A stretch of 64,000 nucleotides of DNA from NCBI RefSeq assembly GCF_034140825.1, contig NC_089035.1:43330001-43394000 (forward strand). Reading direction: 5' to 3'. This stretch comes from Oryza sativa Japonica Group (Eukaryota > Streptophyta > Magnoliopsida > Poales > Poaceae). This document shows positions 11,237-22,610 of this stretch, piece by piece (the first letter of the stretch is position 1; each line of letters starts with the position of its first letter). The notes beneath the pieces were generated by a model. The model made no database searches and was not told the DNA's origin. It was given only the letters and a program-made list of their open reading frames with translations. The position numbers were made by a program, and so were the translations under genes.

Positions 11237-11734
11237 TGTGCTTAACTTATAGTGTTTTTTTTTGGGAGGGCTTAGCTTACCTTTCTTTTTATATCAGTAT
11301 CAGTAGATGTCGATGCCCCGCCAGCGCCTGCAGAAATAAAGATCCCGAACCAATGTTTTTTTAGCTGTTATGATTAATTCGGTTTCCAGGCTCCGGCCCG
11401 ATCGAAAGCATTGTAATTGATAATGTTATGTGCGATACATTTAGCGTACGTTGCAATCGTGCCTCGGAGTGATTCGACTTGCTGATTCGGAAGATGAAGT
11501 TTTTTTTTTTGCATGAAATTGGGCTATCCAATTAGCTTGTTGTTTGCTTTGTGGTCGACATGGATGAATGTGATTGTATATAGAGGCTCACAACCGTGTC
11601 TTTGTGCTAACTGCCCTAGCTAGATTATGCAAGTTGATATCAGCAATTTGCTGCTTTATAGGACACTGAGAACAAAATACATCTACAGGAGAGTTTTTTT
11701 TTTCTTTGAAGTTTGGTCAAGTTTTTTCAGTTCT
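11237..11734. other. 3' flank of the unknown gene
   Basis: Contains the stop-proximal 3' UTR (AATAAA at about 11334-11339) followed by AT-rich spacer. Nothing else is supported. Confidence 0.5.
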
Positions 11735-12335
11735 TTTTTTTCTATTAATCCTGATAAGTTGAGACTTCCTTTGAAATTGAGGAATTGCATATAAGATCTC
11801 TGTAAGAACTGAACTAGCTCTGTGAGAAGTGTTATAAAATTCTTCGTTCCAAATGAGTGCTGGGCTCCATATATATATCATAAAATTTGATGATTTGACA
11901 CTTTATATGTTGCCAATTTGATTGTATTTACACTCGTGAGGATGACATGTGGGATTATGCGAGTCTATCACAATGGCTCAAATAGTCAGATTTTTCAATT
12001 TTTATGTTTGGCTCCTGATAAGTCAGTTGAGGCTTCCTTCTAAATGAAAGGAATTTATAATTCTTTGTAAGAATTGAACTAATTTTGAGGAAGATGTTGT
12101 AAAAGGAGGCCATAGTTTCGCTTATTAATGGAATAAGCGAAACGGTATATTTATAAACGAAAAATAATTTATAAACAAAACTTTTATATACATGTTCTTA
12201 GCAATCTAAAAGCAAAGGCTCGAAAATAAATTACGATGAAAAACCCTTACAATCAACTCTTTTTCAAAATTCAAAATTAGCTTATAAGCATAAGCCAAAT
12301 TGTTTTGTTTCAAATGAGCGCTGGGCTCTAAAATC
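11735..12335 (+). repeat. Direct duplication upstream of the aminopeptidase gene, second copy split by a MITE
   Basis: Copy 1 (about 11735-11870) runs from CCTGATAAGT through GAACTGAACTAGCTCTGTGAG and GTTATAAAA to CAAATGAGTGCTGGGCTC. Copy 2 starts near 12010 with CCTGATAAGT, passes GAATTGAACTAATTTTGAGG and GTTGTAAAA, is interrupted at about 12105-12300, and resumes with CAAATGAGCGCTGGGCTC near 12330. The interruption is the insert listed separately. Confidence 0.65.
12105..12300. mobile_element. Probable MITE inserted in the duplicated segment
   Basis: This ~195-bp insert is absent from copy 1 of the duplication. It begins with a short hairpin (TTTCGCTTATT ... AATAAGCGAAA) and ends with GCTTATAAGCATAAGCC, so both ends share the GCTTAT motif. 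The family and the target duplication could not be fixed by eye. Confidence 0.5.
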
Positions 12336-12406
12336 TGCGGTGTGGTCAGTTGAGCTCATCATCTCCTCCATCCTGAGGCGGCGGCGCAACGACGACGACG
12401 ACGACG

Positions 12407-15400
12407 ATGGCGCTGCTCCGCGCGCACCACCTCCTCCTGATGAGGCCGCGCGCCGCCTTCTCCTCTCGCCCTCCCCCTCTCTCATCCTCCCCGTGCCGCC
12501 GCGCCCTTCCCACCACCGCCATCGCCTCGCGCCTCCTCTGCTCCCACCACGCCTCGTCGCCGCCCGAAGATGCCTCCGCCTCCGCCTCGCCCTCTATCGT
12601 CGCCGACCTGCTCGACTACCTCAACGAGTCATGGACGCAGTTCCACGCCACCGGTGAGCGCCCCCACCACGCTTTGCCGCTTCGCATGCATGGATGCCCT
12701 CAACCTGTTCGGTCCTATTCCTCACCGGGAAGGACGCGAGTGGCTGCTTTGTCTCTGGCATTTCTGCATGTCCTGGACTGCTCGAGTGCATTGACCTTTG
12801 TGTTTAGGCATCGGTACAGCCCCCCCCCCCCCCCCCCCCCCCACATGTGCTGTGTTTGCTTATGCTTTCAGCGGAGGCGAAGAGGCAGCTGCTTGATGCG
12901 GGCTTCACGCTGCTCAGTGAGAACGACGACTGGGACCTGCAGCCTGGTGGCCGCTACTTCTTCACGCGCAACATGTCCTGCTTGATTGCCTTTGCAGTAG
13001 GGGAAAAGTAAGTCAGCGACATTGGCTTCTGATTATTTAACTTATCACTAAGAATCTGCAACGAATGTGGTGTTCAAATACCATTTGAAAGTCAATGCCT
13101 TTGATTTAGGTACTTAAACTTGCTCAAAAGGAACCTCTAGTGTAAAACATGGCCAAAGTATTTAACTGATTGAGATATTTAAGCTAGTGGAAGAGGCAAT
13201 CAATACTATGAAAAATTCCTATGTATGTACGGCAGTCAGCAGGGTACACACTCCAGTACCTTCTCAAAAATGTTTTTGCCTCTTCACTTCGTTGCATTCC
13301 TTTCAATTTTTGAAGATATTTAAAATCTCTCCTTGATATCCATGGCATCACACTGATAAATGATATATGCGTAAGTGCCAAAAGTTTCAAAGAAAAAAAA
13401 TTATGATACCGCTCTTTCTACTCCCTAGTTGTAAATGGATATTTGAAGTAAAATTATTTTTTGGACGCAGGTACAAATTGGGAAATGGGTTCAATATAAT
13501 TGCGGCTCACACCGATAGCCCATGTCTCAAGCTGAAACCAAGGTCTGCCTCCTTTAAATCTGGGCATCAAATGGTAAATGTACAGACATACGGAGGTGGG
13601 CTGTGGCATACATGGTTTGACAGGGACCTGACTTTGGCTGGGAGAGTTATCCTCAAGGATGCTGATGGCTCATTTAAGCATGAGCTTGTCAAAGTGAGCA
13701 GACCATTGATACGTGTACCAACGCTGGCTATACATCTTGACCGGTTATTTCTCATTCCTTCTTTTACTGATCTATTTTCTGAGAACTAGGTGGAATCTAT
13801 CTGGTAGTATGTTCTGTATTGCTAAGCAAATATTGCTAGATGTTCTCTCTTTCAGTACTGCATCATCATGTAACCCTGTCAAGTTATAGCAGCTTAGTCT
13901 TCTTTGAACTACTATTTATATCTATCTCAGTGTTTGGAAGTTATCTCTGAACACTATTGTCATGTTCGTTTAGTGCATATCTGAGGATCACACAGGCTAC
14001 TGCTGCTATCATATTTGACTGCCTGTTTTAAGTTTGACTTTCTCTATTTAGCTGACTGAATTCCTTTTGCCTTTTAGCACAGTGAATTCTGATGGGTTCA
14101 AGCCTAATCTGGAGAATCATCTAGTTCCACTTCTTGCAACAAAACATGAAGAGACTACTGCAAATTCCAGTGAAAAAAATAGTTCAAGTTCCACTAAAGT
14201 TGTCCATCATCCACTGCTCTTGCAAGTAATTGATTTTATATTCTGAGCACTTGCTCTATCATTTAATCAGAGGTGTACTTTCAAAGTACTACAGATGGCT
14301 TCAAGTTGAACTTATAGCATTTGATTTTCTCGCTCTGCTCCACAGGTTCTTTCAGATGAAATTGGTTGCAAATCAGGTGAAATAATTGGCATAGAGTTGA
14401 ATGTGTGTGATACCCAACCTAGCTGCCTTGGAGGGGGAAATAATGAGTTCATTTATTCTGGTAGACTCGATAATCTCGCTTCGTGTTATTGTGCTCTTAG
14501 ATCTCTCATGGACTCCTCCAAGATGCCAGAAGAATTGTCAAATGAGAAGGCTATAAGAATGATTGCTTTATTTGATAATGAAGAGGTATGCTATATCTAA
14601 TGAAGTCTCACCTGATTGCTAAAAGTATCATGATTGATAAAAGCACATCAATGCGTGCTCAAGATTTCCATTCCCGTTTGGAGTCTGTTTTGATTTGTAG
14701 GCTTAGAGTGGCTTTAGATGAGAAGTAGTGCTGCTAACTTATTTACTGCTTGTCTTCACTTAAATTATCTCTGGTCACTAGTATTTGATAAAACTGATTT
14801 TTTTGGTAGAACTATCTACACGGTATTGTTTCGGTTTATTTCTTGTACTTGGTCCCTTCTTGTTCATATTATAACCTCGACTCTATTCAGGTGGGTTCGA
14901 ATTCGATGCAAGGGGCGGGTGCACCAACCATGTTCCATGCTATGAGACGGATTGTCGATTCCCTGATGCATCAATCTATGGGAGAGGGTGCTTTGGAACG
15001 TGCAATAAATTCCTCTTTCCTTGGTAATATTTATGTATCTGGGAGATCATCACCGGCCTATAGTCCTAGACTAAATAGTGCACAAATTTAATTCTTGTTT
15101 CACTTTCAGTTTCGGCAGACATGGCTCATGCCCTGCACCCAAATTATCCAGACAAGCATGAAGAGCACCACAGACCAGAGCTACAGAAAGGACTAGTTAT
15201 CAAGCACAATGCTAACCAACGTTATGCTACTAGTGCTGTGACAGCTTTTCTGTTCAAAGAAATAGCAAGACTTCATAATCTTCCTGTTCAGGTATTCAAT
15301 ATTTTACATTTTAACCCTCAATACCATCTTTTTTTATTGCAAATTCCCATTATGTTTGAACAAATAAGTGTGCTTCAAGATGGATAAGAATCAAATCATC

Positions 15401-17627
15401 GTCTATCTCTATCATTATCATCTATTGCTAGTTATATTATTTCTGATAGGAAATGTTAAATTCAAGAAAAACAAAATCAGCATGTGTCATCTAGAAGTCT
15501 TTACTTTTGTAAAGCTGATTTGTCTTTAGAATACATGAATGAGTTTGAGGAATTGCACTGATGTATATAGCTTATAGGAATTTGTTGTAAGGAATGATAT
15601 GGGCTGTGGTTCAACTATTGGCCCCATACTTGCTTCTGGTGTTGGCATACGGACTGTTGACTGTGGTATTCCTCAGCTCTCAATGCACAGGTATGCACAG
15701 TTGGCTTTATCCCTTTTTTTGACAAATTGACCCTTTTCAAAAACTTATTTCGAAACTAACCCCTGACAAAAACTTCAACCAAAAATAGGTCGTTTGCTCA
15801 GCGCCAAGCGCATTGGCGCTGAGGTTGGGCGTGTCAGCGCCAACGGTCGTGGCGCTGACATCGTGTCACCGTGGCGGCCGGGCCGATCCCCCAGCTGACG
15901 TGGCAGCTATCTCAGCGCCGACCGCTTTGGCGCTGAGATGGCCAATCTCAGCGCCATCCGCTTCGGCGCTGAGGTGGGACTTAGCCTTTTCGGCCGAGTC
16001 CCGACCTAGCAGGCCGTCTGTCTGGCTGGCGGGGGGGGGGGGGTACCTCAGCGCCAGAAGAAATGGCGCCGAGACTAGGCACATCAGCACCACGTACCCT
16101 GGCGCTGAGATGGGACTTAGCAAGCTTGGCCATGGCTTAGCCCAGCAAGCCTTCTGGATGGCTTGCGGGCTGGGACGTCAGCGCCAGCCATAATGGCGCT
16201 GGCCCTGGGCACATCAGCGCCAGGGCACCTGGCGCTGAGGTTGGACTTAGCCGGCTCGGCCATGGCCCAGCCCAGCAAGCCTTCTGGATGGCTTGCGGGC
16301 TGGGACGTCAGCGCCAGCCATAATGGCGCTGGCCCTGGGCACATCAGCGCCAGGGCGCTGAGGTTGGACTTAGCCGGCTCAGCCATGGCCCAGCCCAGCA
16401 AGCCTTCTGGATGGCTTGCGGGCTGGGATGTCAGCACTAGCCATAATGGCGCTGGCCCTGGGCACCTGGACTTAGCCGGCTCGGCCATGGCCCAGCCCAG
16501 CAAACCTTCTGGATGGCTTGTGGGCTGGGATGTCAGCGCCAGCCATAATGGCGCTAGCCCTGGGCACCTCAGCACCAAGGCACCTGGCGCTGAGGTTGGA
16601 CTTAGACGGCTCGGCCATGGCCCAGCCCAGCAAGCCTTCTGGATGGTTGGGCTGGGAGCTCAGCGCCAAGGCATTTGGCGCGGGCCTGGAGTATGTCAGC
16701 GCCATTTTGCTTGGCGCTGAGGTTCCAGACCTGCTGTAATAAGCAGCACAGCTCTCTGCCCAGTCCTGCTTAACACAACCACACATCCAGGCAATAATTT
16801 ATTCACATCACAGGCAGTATTCAATCCCGACGAAATCCCCTTCGATTTGAGTGGATTTGGGGGAGATTTGGTGAGGGGAGAAGAGAGGGCGACGAACCCT
16901 AGCGCGCGGGGTGGGGAAGAATGGAGGAGAGGCTGGCTGGGGGCGGCCTCGGCCGGCCTCTAAGTACCAAAACTCAGCGCCAGGCCCATTGGCGCTGAGA
17001 TTGGCCATCTTAGCACTGTCGGCGCTGAGGTAGCTGCCACGTCAGCTAGGGGATCGGCCCGGCCGCCACGGTGGCACGAGGTCAGCGCCACGCCCGTTGG
17101 CGTTGACACGCCCAACCTCAGCGCCAATGCGCTTGGCGCTGAGCGAACGGCCTATTTTTGGTTGAAGCTTTTGGCAGGGGTTAATTTCGAAATAAGTTTT
17201 TGAAAAGGGTCAATTTGTCAAAAAAACGGTGGCTTTATGACCATCCTTTTTCGTATTTCTGAATTAGCAGTAACTGCATGTAGACAGTACTTCCAATCGT
17301 TTTGCAATTCATATTGAGCAAGTTGACTCCTAGCTATATAGGGAATAAGAGGTCAGTTTTTTTCTTACATGTATCATCCTTGTCAAAATAGGTATTTAAT
17401 TAAATTGATAACATAGGTAAGAAAAATGTATGCTTAGATTTCACTTATACCTTCCCCATCGTTGTTCTGGCCGTGGGTGACGCATTACTGAACGTTTAAC
17501 TGCTATTGTATTGGTTTGCAGCGTGCGAGAAATGTGTGGCAAAGAAGACGTAGATACAACATACAAGCACTTCAAAGCTTTCTTCGAGATGTTCTCTGAT
17601 ATTGACCGGAAACTCAACGTAGACTAA
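12407..17627 (+). CDS. Aspartyl aminopeptidase, M18 family (about 525 aa)
   Basis: Removes N-terminal Asp/Glu from peptides as a dinuclear zinc, dodecameric enzyme. Exons 12407-12653, 12872-13007, 13471-13743, 14078-14225, 14346-14585, 14891-15023, 15110-15291, 15578-15690, 17522-17627; they sum to 1578 nt. M18 landmarks appear in order: [13 protein letters not shown] (first metal His), [49 protein letters not shown] (Asp and Glu-Glu metal/catalytic residues), [17 protein letters not shown] (Asp/His) and the C-terminal [15 protein letters not shown] and IPQLSMHSVREMCG. The first ~60 residues are Ser/Arg/Ala-rich with no acidic residues before residue 50, so an organelle transit peptide is possible, though plant homologues are often cytosolic or vacuolar. 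The start is the first ATG after a (GAC)n run. Intron 8 carries a 1.5-kb MULE and intron 1 a 23-base C run; neither touches coding sequence. Confidence 0.95.
12820..12842 (+). repeat. C(23) homopolymer in aminopeptidase intron 1
   Basis: An uninterrupted run of 23 cytosines lies 29 bases upstream of the acceptor of exon 2. Such a tract (G-run on the other strand) can form quadruplex or i-motif structures and is prone to length change, so the exact count may differ between accessions or be a sequencing estimate. Confidence 0.9.
15711..17229. mobile_element. Non-autonomous Mutator-like element with long TIRs and palindrome array
   Basis: Flanked by the 9-bp direct repeat TGGCTTTAT (15702-15710 and 17230-17238), the target size of Mutator-like elements. 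The TIRs are about 240 bp: the left opens CCCTTTTTTTGACAAATTG and the complement of the right opens CCGTTTTTTTGACAAATTG. They stay collinear through TTATTTCGAAA, the first palindromes and GGCCGGGCCGATCCCC. The interior holds about 19 short palindromes of the form CAGCGCC-N(8-10)-GGCGCTG and a tandem array. Frames in it give only SAP/GAL-type simple-repeat peptides, so it has no transposase. It sits in intron 8 of the aminopeptidase. Confidence 0.85.
16139..16665 (+). repeat. Five tandem units (~100-130 bp) inside the MULE
   Basis: Each unit starts with a CCCAGCAAGCCTTCTGGATG box (near 16140, 16266, 16392, 16493, 16623). It continues with a CTTG-GGGCTGGGA box, a CAGCGCCAGCCATAATGGCGC palindrome, often a second palindrome, and GGACTTAGCCGGCTCGGCC. 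Units differ mainly in whether the second palindrome is present, so the array grew by unequal exchange. Confidence 0.85.
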
Positions 17628-18355
17628 CTTTTAGATCTTATCAGTTCCTCATGTTCAGTATTTGAATTTTTTTTTCCTGGATCAGAATAATGACCGTATA
17701 TCAGAGTATCAGTTTTTTCTTGTCCCAACATCCCAATCTAATTCTACGCATGACCAAGAGGGGTGAAATCATTTTACATGTAAATATGGTGACACATCGC
17801 CAAGCTCACTTTTGAGAAGATGGCCTTACACATATCATACTCAGTTACTCAGGCCTGAATGGCAAGTTGAGATTGTAATGCTTATATTGAAATTCCATCC
17901 AACCACAGCCGGATCAACAAATGAAATAAATGGCCATCCAAAATTGTTTCGCCAAGATCACATCGGTAAATTCCAACATTCTACAGGTGTTCCAGAATCT
18001 CGCCACAAAATAACGTGCATACGTTCTCCTACATACAGAGTGCAACTGACCTTTCATTATATATGAAGAAATTGACGGTGCAACCAGATTGGATATTTGA
18101 GTGTTGCATTACAAAGTTGATGCCAACACAATTTTCATCACCCAGTGACCCTTCGCCAAAAATGTCGCAACAAAATCTAACCCACCGGAGCTCAGCTTAG
18201 CTCACCTTAGTGTAGTTTATGGCGTTTCTTGCCCCATGTATATGGGAATCTTGGGATGCACCGCCGCTGCATCCCTAGTTGAGAAATACATCAGCAGAAT
18301 GCAAAATACAATATGCCTCCTCTGCTCAGGAACGACACCTCAAGCTACATGGCGA
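17628..18355. other. Convergent 3' region between aminopeptidase and PRORP
   Basis: The two genes converge with 728 bp between stop codons. This holds both 3' UTRs; no further gene, MITE or structured RNA is evident. Overlapping 3' ends are possible. Confidence 0.5.
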
Positions 18356-21300
18356 TCAATTTCTATCCTTTCTTTTACCGGTTAAGGAGCCACCATTATG
18401 TTCTGCTCGCCTCTGCTCACATCCATGAGATGCCTCGGTGGGAGATACATCCTGGACAACCCCGTTTGCTGCAGGAGCTTCATGGGGATGTTTGCAGTGC
18501 CCTGTCCTATCAATACAAAGCCAAATCCTAGCTCTGTCATCACCAGATTTCTCCTCCATAGGCACATGCCAAGATCCCATCTCCGATTCCTACGATGAAG
18601 ATTACATCAGAAACAACAGATAGCAAGCTCTAAAGATGCCTGTAGCCCAGTTACTTACCTGAATCTCCGAAGAATATGGAGGTGGCATCATAAGCACCGC
18701 CTTTCCTTTACTAAAGGTGTACTTGACCTAAACAATTGGAATGAGAAACAAAATCAACAATTAAGCAGGAATGGTAATATCCAATACGTGAAGCAGTATC
18801 ACTATGTTACAACAGGATAAAGGACCCAGCATCTGTTTACATGGTTTTAAGTTTAACCTGGCACTCAACCTTTTCTAAATCAGGGTTCTGTGGTAATAAA
18901 TTATGCAGAAAGAATGGCCAGTATGTTAAATAAAAAGAAGTGCAGAGCACACCTGATGCCGTTGCTTCCACTTGGGGAAAAAAGATGACCCCAAGAGCTC
19001 AAATATGTGATCTCTCATTTCATCATTAGTCACAAGCAAACAATTCAACCTAATCGCCGCATACAGCCAATACCTGAAAAAGTGCATATCGTACTGTTAG
19101 TAACATCGATGAAATGAAACACAAGTGCATCAAACCGGAGACTGATGGGTGAAATATCCAACCTATTACCTAATTGCACATATTAATCAATGAATGCACA
19201 AATACAATATAAGGTACCCCAAAAAAAAATGCAAGTGCACCCAAGACTAGAGACTGAAGAGCATTACCAGTCATCATTTGACCCAATTGGTGAAGTGTAC
19301 AATGCCCCGTTCGCTCTCCAGGTTTCAATCAGGTGTCTATTAGATGCATTTTCCATAAGCTTGGCAATGCGTTTATTATGTAATACGACAAGTGGCCATT
19401 TACCATTATATCTATCCCGTAGCTCTGTTACAACAGCGTCCAGCTGCTCTATATTAAGGATGACAGATAGGAAAAGCATTAGTACCACATTACTTCACTG
19501 ATAACATTGATAGGTCAAAGTACATTGAAAGATGGAGTTCAGACCTGAGTCAAACTAAAGCCACCCTCTGCAAAATTTTGTTGATAAAGTGCAATATTTG
19601 CACCATCAACTATAGCTTCATATGCTCCATGTTCTTCCAACCACTCCTATAAAGTCATAGCACTCAAACTTGTAAGGAAGAAAAAACATGTGTTCCAAAT
19701 TTATAAATGGATTATCACCTAGAGGCAGTGTTCTAAAAGTCGGCTCTAGGCGCCGCCTAGGCACTGGGTAGCAGCCACAATTAGGCATTAGATGCTGCAT
19801 TAGGCGGCTGAACTAACTTGGGTGGTGCTTTATTGCTATTTTAGGGTTACATAGTATAATTTGTATGCAATATGCCAGCTAATTTCTTGGATTTCTTGTA
19901 TGCGAACTGCCTAGGCGCTAGAGGCACGCGAAGAAAAAATAAGTATCTGAATCATATTCTGACTTGCATCGAGAAACACATGCATGAGGTATCTTACGTT
20001 CTTAGGAAGGTAAATTCAATGCTTAACTCATAAGGGAAGTTCCAAATAATGATTTATCTAAACATAGAACAAGTTACCTGGGCAAGGAACTACTGAGCAG
20101 ACATTGCTCAAATACACAGCAGCATTTAAATCTCTAAAAGGGGTGAAACCCAATATAGATAAATCAGCTGAGCACTATTAGGTTAGGCCACAATGAAGCA
20201 TCAAATGGTTTTTTGAACAAAGCAGGGAGACAGACCGATGGGCTTACATCTCTGACTACAATTTTTCTATGTTGTTATGATCACTGAGCCCACAAGGCCA
20301 TGTTAGATTGAATAGACCAAGCAAAACGAGTGATCTTCCTATCACACTTAATAGTAAATCAATTGCAGTCAGTAAAATCAACTGGTTACATATACCAAGT
20401 TAGATATGGATACAGGTTAACACTACAGAAGGGCAGAGGATATGCACCTGAAACTGGCTGAAATTTATTTTGGTCTCCCTCTGAAGGGCCAGACTGGCAA
20501 CAGAATCGGCAAACCTCTGCGTCTCCTCGACGTCAATGTCAACACATGCTAGACGGCAACCACACCCCTCACACTGGCCATCTCCTCCAACTCTTACTCG
20601 CTGCACAGTCCAAGGGCCGGTCCCAAGCCATCCAAGCCGATGGCACCCGCCACCATTGGCCACAATGGCGTCCTTCACCTTACAAGCATCCCACTCGGCC
20701 TTGCCCGCCATTGCCGCCTTACCGCTCCGAAACCAACCCTCCAGCACCTCCGCAGTCTCCTCGCCGACACAATCCACGGTGCGGCTCAGCTTGTGCATAT
20801 ACTCATACACCTTGTCTGCGTCCCCTGCCTTGGCGCTGACATCAAGGAGCGCGGCGATCTCGGGCTCCTCGGGGGCAACAGCAGAGGCCTCCATGTGGGC
20901 ATCGACGGCGTAGGCCTTCCCGGCCTCCCCCGCGCGGCGGAACGCGGCGAGCACGGGGCTGTACGAGCGGAGGCGCGGGGCGACGCCGTACTTGTCCCTC
21001 ATGGTGGCCACGAGGTCGAAGGCCTCGTCAGCGGCCGCGGGGTTGGAGGCATCGGAGGCGGTGACGCGGGCGAGCGAGGTGATGGTGGCCTCGGAGGGGG
21101 AGGCCCCGGAGCCGAGCATGTGGGAGAAGACGCGGCGGGCGGCGGCGGCGGCGTTGGGGAGCGAGTCGGCGTCGGCGGTGGCGAGGAGGTGGAAGAGCTG
21201 GTTGTACTGGTGGGCGAGGAGGCGCGGGGCGTCGGGGCCGGAGAGGGCGGAGTCGAAGGCGGCCATGGCGGCGGCGGCGTCGCCACGGCGGGTGCAGTCG

Positions 21301-21392
21301 GTGAGGGTGCGGGAGAGGTCGGAGTTGGGGCCCTTGGAGCCACGGCGCGGGCGGCGGCGCGCCGGGGAGGAGGCGCCGGCGGCGGTGGCCAT
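18356..21392 (-). CDS. PRORP: Protein-only RNase P (PRORP), about 548 aa
   Basis: Cleaves the 5' leader from precursor tRNAs without an RNA subunit. Exons on the minus strand: 21392-20448, 19646-19545, 19443-19268, 19073-18953, 18727-18659, 18589-18356; total 1647 nt. The order is a ~230-residue PPR superhelix (residues ~30-230), a split zinc site (CEGCGCRLACVDID), and then a NYN metallonuclease domain with IVDGANIALYQ, GSNDDWYWLYA and VTNDEMRDH, which carry the conserved metal-binding aspartates. The last exon gives GSWHVPMEE and ARIWLCIDR, completing the split zinc site region. The N-terminus (MATAAGASSPARRRPRR) is basic with an SPARRRPRRG stretch and lacks the long transit region of organellar PRORP1, so it looks like the PRORP2/3 nuclear type. 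The tail beyond LCIDRTGHCK is ~50 residues longer than Arabidopsis PRORP2 as I recall it. A longer in-frame N-terminus upstream of 21392 is open but unlikely. Confidence 0.93.
19735..19930. repeat. Possible dispersed repeat with GCCTAGGCG ends in PRORP intron 1
   Basis: A GGCGCCGCCTAGGCAC motif near 19750 and CTGCCTAGGCGCTAG near 19908 form weak inverted ends around ~170 bp. Similar GCCTAGGCG-bearing repeats are common in cereals. No target duplication is clear. Confidence 0.35.
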
Positions 21393-21487
21393 GGGTGGGG
21401 CCGTGTGGGTGGTGGTGGGGTGGAGTAGTGGAGGAGGAAGAAGAACCCTAATTAGCGAGGTGGGTTTGGAGGTGGTTAGCGGCCATA

Positions 21488-21510
21488 GGCCCATAGGCCG
21501 CGTTAGCCCA
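21488..21510 (-). promoter_or_regulatory. Paired TGGGCY motifs upstream of PRORP
   Basis: On the minus strand two TGGGCY (site II-like) hexamers lie 96-118 bp before the PRORP start codon. Such motifs are typical of constitutively expressed plant genes for translation and organelle functions. Activity is inferred. Confidence 0.45.
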
Positions 21511-22015
21511 TGCCTCATCGTCACCTCACCTCTAGCTCCTTCGCCGCGCGACAGCGGGAGAAGGGAAAGCTTCGCGAAGACGCGGAAGCCGTCGATTCGA
21601 GAGATGGGAGCCGTGGATGTAAGGATCGACGGTCCGTACCAAGATGAACGAAAATCGGAGTCCTTTCCATCTATAAGCAAAATATGGAAATACAAAAACT
21701 CTATATCACAATCTTCTTTTACTAGATTTTTGGAATTTATATTGTCGATGTTTTCTTTTAGTTGATTTGTATGGACTCCAACCATGGGGAGGCAACACTA
21801 TGAGTCGACTAGCTCGTTATCACTTTGGTTAAAGTTCGTTATTTGTAAGGAGTAGAATGATGGATTAGTGTTTTCCAAGCTTTCAAATGGTGCGGTTTTT
21901 TTTAAAAAAACTTGTATGCACATAAATTTCTTGAAATATAGTTTCAAATACATTTTCAACTTGCGAGAGTTAATTTGTTCGTTTGTACATCTCAATAATT
22001 ATCACAAACCATTTA

Positions 22016-22269
22016 CTCTCCATTCATTTCATATCATAAGTCGCTTTCACTTTTTTTTTTCAAATTTTTCCAAGTTTGATCAAATTTGTAGAAAAATATA
22101 ACGATATTTCTAACTCAAAACAAACATATTATCAAAATATATTCAATGTTATATTTAATGAAACTAATTTGGTTTTACATATGTTACTAATTTTTATATA
22201 AATTTAGCTAAGTCTAAGTAGTTTGACTAGAAAAAAATAAAAGTAACTTATAATATGAAACTAGGAGAG
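22016..22269. mobile_element. Stowaway-like MITE, about 254 bp
   Basis: Ends CTCTCCATTCATTTCATAT and its imperfect complement ATATGAAACTAGGAGAG are flanked by TA at 22014-22015 and 22270-22271, the Tc1/mariner target. The interior carries the usual AAGTCGCTTTCAC and GTTTGATCAAATTT arms. It lies in the spacer between PRORP and the first root-cap gene. Confidence 0.7.
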
Positions 22270-22610
22270 TACCTATTTAGGCTTTAGCCATTCAATACAA
22301 AAGGACAAAGAACGGATGGATTACATTTGACACAATTTCTTTTGTTTTCATTGTTTGGCGCTAGAGAATCGAACACAACAGAAAATAGTGAACATATGCT
22401 CCAGTATAATTGTGTGTTATTTCATCTTTAACATAAAATTGCATAAAATTTGTGTGCTCTCAGATATCAAATAACATATCACGTTGGTGATCTGTATATG
22501 TGTAGCCCCTGAACTTAAAAACAAATTAACTTATTCCGGTGTTTAGCTCTATTGCTGTTTAAGAAATTAATAGATCAGAGCTCCCAGCGATGAAGGTCGT
22601 TGAAGCAAGC

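Noticed and set aside
15813-16720. Frames on both strands encoding SAP/LAL/GHISA-type repeats
   Set aside because: They follow the palindrome array of the MULE and change register with it; no real protein signature.
20640-21428. Plus-strand frame opposite PRORP exon 1
   Set aside because: Gly/Val/Glu-rich shadow of the PPR-coding exon, without start context or splice support.
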